Positions 23,811-32,618 of a stretch of DNA of 64,000 bases are shown one piece after another. Under the pieces are notes generated by a model. That model was not told the origin of the DNA. It was given only the letters and a program-made list of their open reading frames with translations, and searched no databases. The position numbers and the translations under genes were made by a program. The stretch lies in the NCBI RefSeq assembly GCF_024710485.1, contig NZ_JANJUQ010000032.1, positions 1 through 64,000 on the forward strand, read 5' to 3'. Each line of letters starts with the position of its first letter. The stretch's first letter is position 1. Source of the stretch: Flavobacterium sp. GTDB lineage: Bacteria > Bacteroidota > Bacteroidia > Flavobacteriales > Flavobacteriaceae.

Positions 23811-24450
23811 AGAAGGTTATAAAATCATTTTCATCGCATTGGTCAGTTTTATTGCTGCTTTGCTGCTAGCCGATAAATTCATCCCTTTACCTTGGCTGAA
23901 AATGACAGTTCAATTATTGGTTTTGTTCTTCTTTGTGATGATACTACAGTTCTTCAGAAATCCGAATCGTAAAATCACCCCGAATAAAAACACTATTTTA
24001 GCGCCTGTTGACGGAAAAGTAGTGGTAATTGAAGAAGTATTCGAAGAAGAATACTTTAAAGACAAACGTTTGCAAGTTTCGATTTTCATGTCGCCTATCA
24101 ACGTACACGTTACTCGTTATGCGGCTTCAGGCAAAATCAAATTCAGCAAATACCATCCCGGAAAATATTTAGTAGCCTGGCATCCAAAAGCCAGTATCGA
24201 AAACGAAAGAACTACGGTGGTTATTGAAACCGAAGCTTTCGGCGAAATCTTGTACCGCCAAATTGCCGGTGCATTAGCGCGTCGTATTGTTAATTATGCT
24301 GAAGAAGGTCAGGAAGTTACCCAAGGTGACGATGCCGGTTTCATCAAATTCGGTTCGCGCGTCGATATTTATCTGCCATTAGGAACTAAGGTAGATGTGA
24401 AATTACAACAAAAAGCGGTAGGCAATCAAACTGTAATTGTTTCTAAATAA
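23800..24450 (+). CDS. psd: Phosphatidylserine decarboxylase
   Basis: This 216-residue proenzyme makes phosphatidylethanolamine from phosphatidylserine. One or two N-terminal membrane helices (about 8-24 and 36-52) are followed by the catalytic domain with GKVVVIEE, SPINVHVTRYAASGK and the self-cleavage site in GFIKFGSRVDIYLP. Ser186 of Gly-Ser should become the pyruvoyl group. It is the short archaeal/Bacteroidota-type Psd. The start was placed at 23800, which overlaps cdsA by 11 bases; the frame is open further upstream, but those residues read through cdsA and look unrelated. It sits naturally after CdsA in the pathway. Confidence 0.92.
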   Translation: MFHKEGYKIIFIALVSFIAALLLADKFIPLPWLKMTVQLLVLFFFVMILQFFRNPNRKITPNKNTILAPVDGKVVVIEEVFEEEYFKDKRLQVSIFMSPINVHVTRYAASGKIKFSKYHPGKYLVAWHPKASIENERTTVVIETEAFGEILYRQIAGALARRIVNYAEEGQEVTQGDDAGFIKFGSRVDIYLPLGTKVDVKLQQKAVGNQTVIVSK

Positions 24451-24458
24451 GAAGCACC

Positions 24459-24734
24459 ATGTCGGAAAAAGACTTAGAAGCTCGATTTCAAGAGGCTGTA
24501 GCCATAGCTTCTCAAATGACACAATCTTCACTCCCACAAGATGTGCAATTGCGCTTGTATGCTTTTTATAAACAAGCCACTTTCGGAACCATAGAATACA
24601 ACAATTCCCCGGCTTTTGATTTGCGTAATGCCTTTAAAACCAATGCTTGGATGCAAATCAGTCATCTAACTGTAGAAGAAGCCAAAGAAGAATACATCAA
24701 AGCCATACATGCCATTGTAAATGAAAATAAGTAA
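24459..24734 (+). CDS. Acyl-CoA-binding protein
   Basis: This 91-residue protein has the four-helix acyl-CoA-binding fold: LEARFQEAVAIASQM, then LPQDVQLRLYAFYKQATFGT with the conserved LYxxYKQAT-type motif, and AWMQISHLTVEEAKEEYIKAIHAIV. Length and motif order are those of classic ACBPs. It would carry long-chain acyl-CoA in the cytosol. It follows psd by 8 bases and precedes the superoxide dismutase gene by 3 bases, so it is part of the lipid operon. Confidence 0.93.
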   Translation: MSEKDLEARFQEAVAIASQMTQSSLPQDVQLRLYAFYKQATFGTIEYNNSPAFDLRNAFKTNAWMQISHLTVEEAKEEYIKAIHAIVNENK

Positions 24735-24737
24735 ATC

Positions 24738-25514
24738 ATGAAAAAATTATTGATTGCCGTTTTATGTTTTTCGTTTGCGATACTGTTGCCATCTTGCCAA
24801 CGAAAAAAACTCACAGAAGTAGTAGAAGTTCCGTTACCATCAGCGGAAGAAAAAGTAACCATAGGCCATCCCGATGATGTGAGTGCCGAAAGCGGTCAGT
24901 TCGCCTTAGCCAAATTACCGTATGAATACAATGCTTTAATGCCAAGTATAGACATTTTGACGATGGAAGTGCATTACTCAAAACACTACTTGACATACAC
25001 CAACAATTTAAACAAATTGGTAGCTGCCGATCCGAATATGGTTGACTTAGCCATTGAGGATATTTTGAAAAAATTAGACATGAGCAATGCTGATTTGCGC
25101 AACAACGCAGGTGGCTATTACAATCATACGCTGTTTTTTGAAGGTATGGCACCCAAAAGCGGCGGAGAACCAAAAGACACCTTAGCCACTGTTATTACGC
25201 GAGATTTTGGTTCTTTTGAAGTATTTAAAAACCAATTCGCTGATGCCGCTGAGAAACAATTCGGTTCCGGCTGGGCTTGGTTAGTAGTAGACAAAGCCGG
25301 TAAATTATCGGTTACCGCAACAGCCAATCAAGACAATCCATTGATGCCAAACCAACCTGTAAAAGGCACACCTATTTTGTGTTTGGATGTTTGGGAACAC
25401 GCCTATTACCTGGATTACCAATACAAACGCAAAAAATACATCGAAGCGTTTTTTAAAGTCATTAATTGGAAGAAAGTAACTGATAGGTATCTGGAAGCCA
25501 ATGTCACCAAATAA
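24738..25514 (+). CDS. sodA: Lipoprotein Fe/Mn superoxide dismutase
   Basis: This 258-residue Fe/Mn superoxide dismutase carries a lipoprotein signal (lipobox LLPSC, Cys20) and a spacer of about 40 residues before the enzyme domain. The metal ligands are visible: His in HYSKHYLTYTNNLN, His in GGYYNHTLFFEGM, and Asp and His in LDVWEHAYYLDYQ. A lipid-anchored SOD would act in the periplasm or on the cell surface, unlike the usual cytosolic enzyme. It is the last gene of the lipid operon (3-base gap), with a strong shared terminator behind it. The metal type (Fe or Mn) cannot be settled from the sequence by eye. Confidence 0.92.
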   Translation: MKKLLIAVLCFSFAILLPSCQRKKLTEVVEVPLPSAEEKVTIGHPDDVSAESGQFALAKLPYEYNALMPSIDILTMEVHYSKHYLTYTNNLNKLVAADPNMVDLAIEDILKKLDMSNADLRNNAGGYYNHTLFFEGMAPKSGGEPKDTLATVITRDFGSFEVFKNQFADAAEKQFGSGWAWLVVDKAGKLSVTATANQDNPLMPNQPVKGTPILCLDVWEHAYYLDYQYKRKKYIEAFFKVINWKKVTDRYLEANVTK

Positions 25515-25550
25515 AAAAATCCCTAATCATTAGATTAGGGATTTTTTTTT
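25512..25550. terminator. Bidirectional terminator
   Basis: AAATCCCTAATC and GATTAGGGATTT form a 12-bp stem around ATTA, with A and T runs on both sides. It ends the plus-strand lipid/SOD operon and the convergent M13 peptidase gene. Confidence 0.9.
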
Positions 25551-25552
25551 GA

Positions 25553-27592
25553 TTACCAAATTTCAACTTTCAAATTGTCAGGTCTGCGCATTTTACTGCC
25601 CGGTTTGATATTGAAGGCTTTGTGAAAATCCGGGTTGTTTTGCAACGGTCCGTTGATTCTGAACTTAGCCGGCGAGTGTACATCGGTTAACAACTGATTG
25701 GCCAAAGCTTCCGGTTTGATGTTTACCATCCAAGCGTAACCATAAGCCAAAAAGAAACGTTGCTCCGGTGTCAATCCGCTGATTTTTTGTTTGTTTTGGT
25801 ATTGAGATGTTTTCTTAAAGGCTTCAAATCCCATCACTATTCCGCCTAAATCGGCTATATTTTCTCCTTGCGTAGCATCACCGTTTACAAATTTACCCGG
25901 CAAAGCCTCAAACTGACTAAACTGCTCAACAATGAGCTTGGTTTTGGCTTTGAATTTTTTCAAATCTTCGGCTGTCCACCAATTGTTTAAGTTGCCTTTT
26001 TCATCATATTGACTGCCTTGATCGTCAAAACCGTGTGTGATTTCGTGACCGAAAGTTGAACCACCAATAATTCCGTACAACACAGCATCATCCGGCATTC
26101 TGCCTTCAAAGCCCGGAACTAAAATATTACAAGCCGGCACGCAAATTTCATTGTTGCTTGGACTATAATACGCATTATACGTTTGCGGATACATGTGCCA
26201 TTCGGAACGATCTACCGGCTTTCCGAATTTGGATACCATTTCTTTAATCGCCCATTTGTTAGTGGCCATTACATTCGCCAAATATGTTCCTCTATTGATG
26301 TTTACGCTACTCATGTCTTTCCACTTATCGGGATAGCCCACTTTCATGACTATTTTACTCAACTTGTAAAGCGCTTTTTTCTTAGTCTCCTCACTCATCC
26401 AATCCAGCTTTTTGATGCGCTCTGCATAAACCGTTCTGATGTTGTTTCCTATTTCAAGTAGTTTTTCTTTAGAACCTTCCGGCAAATAGTCTTTTACATA
26501 GACTTGTCCAATCAATTCTCCCAAAGCACCATCGGTTTGCTCCACTATACGTTTCCAACGTGGCTTTTGTTCCTTCACACCGCTCATTACGGTTGAATAG
26601 AAATAAAAATTTTGCTTCTCTATAGCATTGTGTAAATACGAAGCGTAGGAATTCACTAAATCCCATTCTAAATAGGTCTTCCAATCTTCTATGGAATAAC
26701 TTTTAACCATTTGGTTCAATGCTTTGTAAAACTCCGGTTGGCCTACAATTACAGTATCGGCATTTTTAATACCCATATTGGCTGCCATGGTTTTCCAATC
26801 GATATTTGGAGTCGAGGCATTGATTTGGGCTATACCCATTTTATTATAATTTTTGATTGGATCTCGAAGCGCTTCTAACTTTCGGGAGTTTTGAGCCAAT
26901 TCGGTTTCTAATTTCATAATCACTAAAGCATTGGCTTTGGCAATCTCAGGCGATTTACCCATCAACAATCCCATTTTTTCCAAATGCTTCACGTATTCGG
27001 CACGAATGTTAACTGTTTCTTTATCAGTGTTGAAATAGTAATCGCGGTTGCCCAATCCTAATCCGCCTTGCCCTAAAAAGATGGCGTATTTGGCGCTGTT
27101 TTTATCGTCTTGACCCACGTACAAAGAGAAAGCCGGATTGGCTCCGATAGTGTGCAAATAAGCAATAGTATTTAATAAAGAAGTTACATCGCTTATGGCT
27201 TTGATTTTATTCAAATCGGTGCGCAACGGTGATAATCCTAATTTTTCAATTTGTAACGTATCCATACCCGAAGCATAGAAATCTCCGATTTTTTGTTCGT
27301 TACTGCCTTTGGGCGCATCGGACATCTTCGCCGATTTTTCACAAATCTGCTTGATTTGCGAATTGATGGTATCGCCTATGGTTCTGAAAATTCCGTTACT
27401 TCTTTCGCTGTCCGGAATCGGGTTGCGTTTGAACCATCCGCCGTTGGCGTACATAAAAAAGTCATCCCCCGGATTAACAGTCGTATCTCGGTTAGTTACC
27501 AAAGGATCAACAAAATCAGCTTCCTTTTGGTTACAACTTACCAATAAAATGGCCGACAATAAACCTAAGGTTAGTTTAGTTAGTAATTTCAT
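25553..27592 (-). CDS. M13-family (neprilysin-like) zinc metallopeptidase lipoprotein
   Basis: This 679-residue peptidase of family M13 (neprilysin/PepO) has a lipoprotein signal (LLSAILLVSC), so it is probably anchored in the outer or inner membrane facing the periplasm. The zinc motif is GHEITHGFDDQG (HExxH near 516-520), the third ligand Glu is in ENIADLGG, and the substrate-binding NAYYSP is upstream, all intact. Length is normal for bacterial M13 enzymes, which cleave oligopeptides. It is monocistronic and convergent with the sod operon. Confidence 0.95.
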   Translation of the reverse strand: MKLLTKLTLGLLSAILLVSCNQKEADFVDPLVTNRDTTVNPGDDFFMYANGGWFKRNPIPDSERSNGIFRTIGDTINSQIKQICEKSAKMSDAPKGSNEQKIGDFYASGMDTLQIEKLGLSPLRTDLNKIKAISDVTSLLNTIAYLHTIGANPAFSLYVGQDDKNSAKYAIFLGQGGLGLGNRDYYFNTDKETVNIRAEYVKHLEKMGLLMGKSPEIAKANALVIMKLETELAQNSRKLEALRDPIKNYNKMGIAQINASTPNIDWKTMAANMGIKNADTVIVGQPEFYKALNQMVKSYSIEDWKTYLEWDLVNSYASYLHNAIEKQNFYFYSTVMSGVKEQKPRWKRIVEQTDGALGELIGQVYVKDYLPEGSKEKLLEIGNNIRTVYAERIKKLDWMSEETKKKALYKLSKIVMKVGYPDKWKDMSSVNINRGTYLANVMATNKWAIKEMVSKFGKPVDRSEWHMYPQTYNAYYSPSNNEICVPACNILVPGFEGRMPDDAVLYGIIGGSTFGHEITHGFDDQGSQYDEKGNLNNWWTAEDLKKFKAKTKLIVEQFSQFEALPGKFVNGDATQGENIADLGGIVMGFEAFKKTSQYQNKQKISGLTPEQRFFLAYGYAWMVNIKPEALANQLLTDVHSPAKFRINGPLQNNPDFHKAFNIKPGSKMRRPDNLKVEIW

Positions 27593-27671
27593 ATCAATAC
27601 TTTTAAATGGCTATTGGACTTCATTTTAAATAAAATGTTACCAAATGTAATGCATTTGTTAAAATGAAACA

Positions 27672-27697
27672 TAAAAAAACCACCCGAGGGTGGCTTT
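27672..27697 (-). terminator. Terminator of the RND efflux operon
   Basis: On the minus strand GCCACCC pairs with GGGTGGT around a short loop and is followed by seven T. It lies just past the DUF2892 gene at 27702. Confidence 0.85.
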
Positions 27698-27701
27698 ATC
27701 C

Positions 27702-27887
27702 TTAGTCTTTGACGCCAAATTTCACCAGTATGTCTTCCATCAAACACCATTTGGTGATAGAAGATTGCAACAAATTAGCGCCTACAAAAGCGGTAAACCA
27801 CAACCAATTTTGATTGACGTAAATCGCCAACAACAAACTAATTAGTATAAAGGTTCCTGCAATAGCTCTGATCATTCTGTTTTTCAT
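27702..27887 (-). CDS. DUF2892 small inner-membrane protein
   Basis: This 61-residue protein has two hydrophobic helices (about 9-25 and 29-45). The middle carries the family's WLWFTAFVGANLLQSSITKWCLMEDIL, with Cys48 after the second helix, and it ends LVKFGVKD. DUF2892 (YgaP C-terminal-like) proteins are small membrane proteins often joined to rhodanese domains or encoded beside sulfur-handling genes. It is the last gene of the TolC/MFP/RND/PII-like operon. Two other DUF2892-type genes lie in this window (37435 and 39958), which makes the combination notable. Confidence 0.88.
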   Translation of the reverse strand: MKNRMIRAIAGTFILISLLLAIYVNQNWLWFTAFVGANLLQSSITKWCLMEDILVKFGVKD

Positions 27888-27898
27888 AATAATTGTAT

Positions 27899-28204
27899 TT
27901 AATTTGTTTTTTCAATATTGAGTACCGCAACTTGCACCTTTGCTTTTGTGGGTTGTTGGGCGTTAAAGTCGGCGACCAACTGAAAGAAAAAATCCACTTT
28001 CTCTTTGGGCACCAATGCGTAAAAAAGTAAGGATTCAGTTTCATTCATTTCAGAAGCAAACCAATTGGTCTCAATAAACTCTTCTGAAACATCTTTGTAA
28101 CTCATGACGTTTCGGTAGCTAAATGTGGCAACCTCAGCATTTTTCAATAGCTTTTTGATGTCTTTTTCAAATTCGGCTATAGCGGTAATGATTAGTAATT
28201 TCAT
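27899..28204 (-). CDS. PII-like small protein of the RND operon
   Basis: This 101-residue protein shows a ferredoxin-like/PII-like pattern: strand MKLLIITAIAEFEKDIKKLLK, then VATFSYRNVMSYKD, ETESLLFYALVPKEKVDFFFQLVADFNAQ and a final strand KVQVAVLNIEK. The start was placed at 28204, 4 bases after the RND pump stop; a longer frame would overlap the pump gene. PII-like proteins next to RND pumps are known in metal-efflux operons (for example the DUF3240-type), where they are thought to sense or modulate transport. Here the ligand is unknown, and the canonical T-loop Tyr region of GlnB is missing. Confidence 0.78.
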   Translation of the reverse strand: MKLLIITAIAEFEKDIKKLLKNAEVATFSYRNVMSYKDVSEEFIETNWFASEMNETESLLFYALVPKEKVDFFFQLVADFNAQQPTKAKVQVAVLNIEKTN

Positions 28205-28208
28205 AGTA

Positions 28209-31200
28209 TTAAGCATTAGTTTCTTCAATTTCTGAACGTTTTCCTTGACCTTCCCATTTTTTTCTCTCGGTGATGTAGTAAATCAACGGCACCACAATCA
28301 ACGTCAGTAAGGTAGACACAATAGCACCAAAAACTAACGAAATCGCCAACCCTTGAAATATCGGATCAAACAAGATGATAGATGCTCCGATTACAACTGC
28401 TCCGGTGGTCAATAAAATTGGTGTCGTTCGCACCGCTCCCGCCTCGATAATGGCTTGTTTTAATCCAATACCGTCATTCAAGCGGATTTCGATAAAGTCG
28501 ATGAGCAATACCGAATTTCGTACCATCACACCGGCCAAAGCAATCATTCCGATAAAAGAAGTTGCGGTAAAGAAGGCACCTAACATCCAATGCCCTAATA
28601 CGATTCCGACTAAAGAAAGTGGTATCGCCATCATCATGACAATTGGTGTTTTGAAATTTTGGAACCAACCTACAATCAACATGTAAATGATGACAATTAC
28701 AATTAGGAACGCAGCACCTAAATCGCGGAATACTTCTAAAGTAATTTGCCACTCACCATCCCATTTCACGGTAAAATCGCTTTCATCCGAAGGTTGTTCC
28801 ATGTACAATTCGTTAACCTTATAGCCTTTCGGCAATTGCATTTTTTGCAGCTTTTCGTTCATTCCTAAAATGGCGTACACCGGACTTTCCAAGGCACCGG
28901 CCATATCTGCTGTTACATACACGACTCTTTTTTGGTCTTTACGGTAAATGGTTTTTTGCAACGTATCTTGTACCACTTTTACCAAATCACTCACAGGAAC
29001 GACATTGCCGCGATTGCCTTTGATTTTTAAACTTTGAATGTCTTGCAAACTCGTTTTGTCTTTATCATCTAAAGCCAATACGATGCCTACATTGTCATTG
29101 GAATGTTCATCGTACAAGTTAGACACCGGATATTCTTTCAATAAATAGGTCAAATTGCCTACTACTTGCTGTGGCGCGATTCCGTTTAACATCGCTTTTT
29201 CTTTGTCGACTTCCAAGCGGTATTCAACTTGGTTGTCTTCGGTCATCCAATCGACATCTACGATATCAGAGGTGTTTTCTAAGATGTCTTTTACTTGGTT
29301 GGCGACTTTAATCTGCTCTTTATAATCCGGACCGTAAATTTCGGCCACTAAAGTCGATAACACCGGCGGTCCCGGCGGAACCTCGATAATCTTCACGTTA
29401 GCTCCGAATTTTTTAGCAATTTTTTGTACTTCCGGACGAACAATTTTAGCGATATCGTGACTTTGTAAATCACGGTCTTCTTTGTGTAACAAATTCACCT
29501 GAATATCAGCCATATTACTGCCACCACGCATATCGTAATGGCGAACCAAACCATTAAACGTGATTGGTGCTGATGTACCGATATAGTTTTGGTAATTCAC
29601 AACTTCCGGAACTGTAGAAAGATATTGTGCAATTTCTTGAGTCACCGCAGCAGTTCTTTCTAGCGTAGTCCCTTCCGGCATGTCGATAACGACTTGGAAT
29701 TCGTTTTTATTGTCAAACGGCAACATTTTCACAGCTACCGATTTGGTAAAGAACATCAATACCGAACCTAAAAGTAACAATACAGTTATCCCTAACATCA
29801 AACGGCGCTTTTTAGAGCCTTCCAAGAAAGGTCGTTCCATTTTGCTGTATACTTTGTAGATCCAAGAAGTTTCTAATCCTTGTTCGGCTTTGTGCTCTTG
29901 TGCTTCTTTTTCGTGTAATAAATGATAGCCCAAATATGGCGTTACCGTTAAGGCCACAAACAAGGACAACAACATCGCAATTGAAGCGCCAATCGGCATC
30001 GGACTCATATAAGGTCCCATCATTCCGGATACAAACGCCATCGGTAAAATGGCCGCAATAACCGTGAACGTGGCTAAAATGGTTGGATTCCCGACTTCGT
30101 TAATCGCATAAATGGCGGCTTGTTTGAATGGCAAGCGTTTCATTTTAAAATGACGGTGCATGTTTTCGGCGATGATGATACTGTCGTCTACTACAATTCC
30201 GACTACGAACACTAAAGCGAATAAAGTGATTCTATTCAGTGTGTAGCCTAACATATAATAAGCGAACAACGTTAAAGCAAAGGTCAGTGGCACTGAGAAA
30301 AACACCACCAAACCACCGCGCCAGCCCATGGCTAACATTACCAAAATGGTTACGGCGATAATGGCAATTCCTAAGTGTAACAACAACTCACCTACTTTAT
30401 CCGAAGCGGTTTCACCGTAGTTACGCGTAACTTCTACATGAACATCATCGGTGATGAGCGTTTGTTTCAAATGGTCGACTTTCTCCAAAATCTTTTCGGA
30501 GATTTTCATCGCGTCGGCACCTTTTACTTTTCCGATGGAAATGGTTACCGCCGGATATTCCGAATTGTTTTTAGCGAATTTTTCATTCGATTTTCCGTAT
30601 CCGAAAGACACGTAACTTCTCGGTGTTGAAGGTCCGTCTTGCACCGAAGCCACTTGTTTTAAATAGACCGGCATATTGGCATTCACGCCAACCACTAAGT
30701 TCTCCACATCTTCGGCGGTTTGTAAAAACTCACCGGTAGTTACTAAATATTCTTTATCTGAAGCAACAAAACTTCCCGATTGAGAGCTGCCGTTGTTGGC
30801 TTGGATCATTTGCATGATACTTAAAGCATCCACACCGTTTTCGGCCATTCTATCTTTGTCCAACACCACTTTCACCTCGCGGTTTCTGCCGCCGATTTCT
30901 TTGGTGATGGCCACATCTTTGACTTTTTCAATTTCAGAAGTGACTTCTTCCGCAATTTGACGGATTTCAAAATCGTTCAATTTTTCGCTCCACAACGTTA
31001 ATCCCAACATCGGAACATCGTCGATAGAACGCGTTTTCACCATCGGTTTGTACACGCCTTGCGGGAATAGATTTTCGTGTTTGGCCAACTCGTCGTATAA
31101 TTTCACATACGAGCGTTCCACATCTTGACCAACATAAAACTGAACAATCAACATTGCCTGACCGTTCATAGCCATACTGTGCACGTGTTCTACGCCTTTG

Positions 31201-31436
31201 ATGTTGGAAAGAATTTTTTCTAACGGTTTTACGACGCGACTTTCCACTTCACTCGGACTCGCTCCCGGATAACCCACCATTACGTCGGCCATCGGAACAT
31301 TAATTTGCGGTTCTTCTTCTCTCGGAATCAGAAACGAACTGTATACGCCTATGATCATCAAACCTACCATTAACAGTATAGTTAACTTCGAATTGATGAA
31401 AAAATGGGCGATTTTACCTGATATACCTTCTTGCAT
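28209..31436 (-). CDS. RND efflux pump permease
   Basis: This 1075-residue inner-membrane RND transporter has the standard 12-helix, two-repeat layout: helix 1 at about 15-33, large periplasmic loops, and helix blocks at about 355-560 and 895-1060. Family motifs include GYPGASPSEVESRVVKPLE, a helix 4 with VGIVVDDSIIIAENM that carries the paired Asp of the proton relay, and GVMVRNSVLLIDFIE in the second repeat. The paired Asp is the feature of drug/HAE-type and related pumps. The substrate cannot be read from the sequence. The operon order is tolC-MFP-RND-PII-like-DUF2892, with no dedicated repressor gene. Confidence 0.94.
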   Translation of the reverse strand: MQEGISGKIAHFFINSKLTILLMVGLMIIGVYSSFLIPREEEPQINVPMADVMVGYPGASPSEVESRVVKPLEKILSNIKGVEHVHSMAMNGQAMLIVQFYVGQDVERSYVKLYDELAKHENLFPQGVYKPMVKTRSIDDVPMLGLTLWSEKLNDFEIRQIAEEVTSEIEKVKDVAITKEIGGRNREVKVVLDKDRMAENGVDALSIMQMIQANNGSSQSGSFVASDKEYLVTTGEFLQTAEDVENLVVGVNANMPVYLKQVASVQDGPSTPRSYVSFGYGKSNEKFAKNNSEYPAVTISIGKVKGADAMKISEKILEKVDHLKQTLITDDVHVEVTRNYGETASDKVGELLLHLGIAIIAVTILVMLAMGWRGGLVVFFSVPLTFALTLFAYYMLGYTLNRITLFALVFVVGIVVDDSIIIAENMHRHFKMKRLPFKQAAIYAINEVGNPTILATFTVIAAILPMAFVSGMMGPYMSPMPIGASIAMLLSLFVALTVTPYLGYHLLHEKEAQEHKAEQGLETSWIYKVYSKMERPFLEGSKKRRLMLGITVLLLLGSVLMFFTKSVAVKMLPFDNKNEFQVVIDMPEGTTLERTAAVTQEIAQYLSTVPEVVNYQNYIGTSAPITFNGLVRHYDMRGGSNMADIQVNLLHKEDRDLQSHDIAKIVRPEVQKIAKKFGANVKIIEVPPGPPVLSTLVAEIYGPDYKEQIKVANQVKDILENTSDIVDVDWMTEDNQVEYRLEVDKEKAMLNGIAPQQVVGNLTYLLKEYPVSNLYDEHSNDNVGIVLALDDKDKTSLQDIQSLKIKGNRGNVVPVSDLVKVVQDTLQKTIYRKDQKRVVYVTADMAGALESPVYAILGMNEKLQKMQLPKGYKVNELYMEQPSDESDFTVKWDGEWQITLEVFRDLGAAFLIVIVIIYMLIVGWFQNFKTPIVMMMAIPLSLVGIVLGHWMLGAFFTATSFIGMIALAGVMVRNSVLLIDFIEIRLNDGIGLKQAIIEAGAVRTTPILLTTGAVVIGASIILFDPIFQGLAISLVFGAIVSTLLTLIVVPLIYYITERKKWEGQGKRSEIEETNA

Positions 31437-31482
31437 GATTTTTTAATTTGAAAATGTGATGATTTGAAAATTTGAAAATGAG

Positions 31483-32574
31483 TTAATTCAACTTCACTTT
31501 TGCGCCATTATACAACTTACCTTCTGCCGAAACGATATATTGCTCTTCTGCCGATAAACCGGATAATACTTCAACTTGATTGCCGAAAGTTTTACCAATG
31601 CGCAACCATCTTAAAATGGCTGTATTCCCATTCCCTACGGTGTAAATTCCGGTCAGTTGGCCTTGTTTGACCAAGGCGCTTTCGGGTACTAAAACTTTAT
31701 CGGTTGAAGTAGTCGTTTGCATTTTATTAGCTATCGGAAATTGGACATTCACAAACATGCCGGATAAAATGGCTTTATTGGTCTGGGTTAAGTTGATTTT
31801 TACCAAATATTGTCCGCCGGTATTTTTAGCCGAACTACTGACTTCCGTTACTTTTCCGGTTACTGCTTTGTTGATGGATTTTACCAAAACGTTCACGGTC
31901 ATTCCGTTTTGAATGTCCGAAATATCGCTTTCCGAAACCATAGCGGTCACTTGTAAACGGGAAGCACCTTCGATACTCACCAACGGCATTCCTGGATTGG
32001 CCATATCGCCTTCTTTGACAAACGTATTGATTACTTCTCCGGAAAACGGCGCGGTGATGTTGCTGTAACCGAATTGCGCTACGACTTCGTTTCGCATTTG
32101 TTTGGCGGCTTCCAATCCGGCTTTGGCCATTTCGTAGCGCGACGTCATATCGTCTAACTCTTTTTGAGAAGCACTTTGTTGGTTGAACAAAGCGGTAAAT
32201 CTTTCGTAGTCTTTTTTGGCATTGTTAAAAGCCGCAGTCGCTTGCAAGATAGAAGCTTCAACTTGGGCTTTTTTCGCCTGTAAGTCGGTGTTGTTGATGC
32301 TGACCAAAAGTTGACCGGCATTGACTTTCTGTCCGACTTTCACATGCACTTTAGTCACATAACCCATCATTCGGGTGCTGACGTTAGCGCTGTTTTCGGC
32401 TTCAATTTTGCCACTGGCGGTTATAAAAGAACTGTTGTTTGCGGCTGTATTTCCAGCTACTTTTACGACGATAGCAGCGGTATTGTCTGTGACTTCTTTT
32501 CGGTCTTTCCCACAAGAGTTAAGCATCAAAACGGAAGCCAGCACGATTAGTAGTAAACTATATTTTTTCATCAT
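31483..32574 (-). CDS. RND periplasmic adaptor lipoprotein
   Basis: This 363-residue membrane-fusion protein has a lipoprotein signal (lipobox LMLNSC, Cys21). A lipoyl half (VSTRMMGYVTKVHVKVGQKVNAGQLL), an alpha-hairpin (about 100-165), the second lipoyl half (YSNITAPFSGEVINTFVKEGD), a beta-barrel and a membrane-proximal domain follow in normal order. It connects the RND permease with the TolC-like channel. Gaps to its neighbours are about 45 bases on each side, and all are on the minus strand. There is no His-rich tail, so a heavy-metal-specific adaptor such as CusB is not suggested. Confidence 0.94.
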   Translation of the reverse strand: MMKKYSLLLIVLASVLMLNSCGKDRKEVTDNTAAIVVKVAGNTAANNSSFITASGKIEAENSANVSTRMMGYVTKVHVKVGQKVNAGQLLVSINNTDLQAKKAQVEASILQATAAFNNAKKDYERFTALFNQQSASQKELDDMTSRYEMAKAGLEAAKQMRNEVVAQFGYSNITAPFSGEVINTFVKEGDMANPGMPLVSIEGASRLQVTAMVSESDISDIQNGMTVNVLVKSINKAVTGKVTEVSSSAKNTGGQYLVKINLTQTNKAILSGMFVNVQFPIANKMQTTTSTDKVLVPESALVKQGQLTGIYTVGNGNTAILRWLRIGKTFGNQVEVLSGLSAEEQYIVSAEGKLYNGAKVKLN

Positions 32575-32618
32575 TTGTAATTTTTATTGAAATTGATTTT
32601 TGCTATTATTATTAGATT

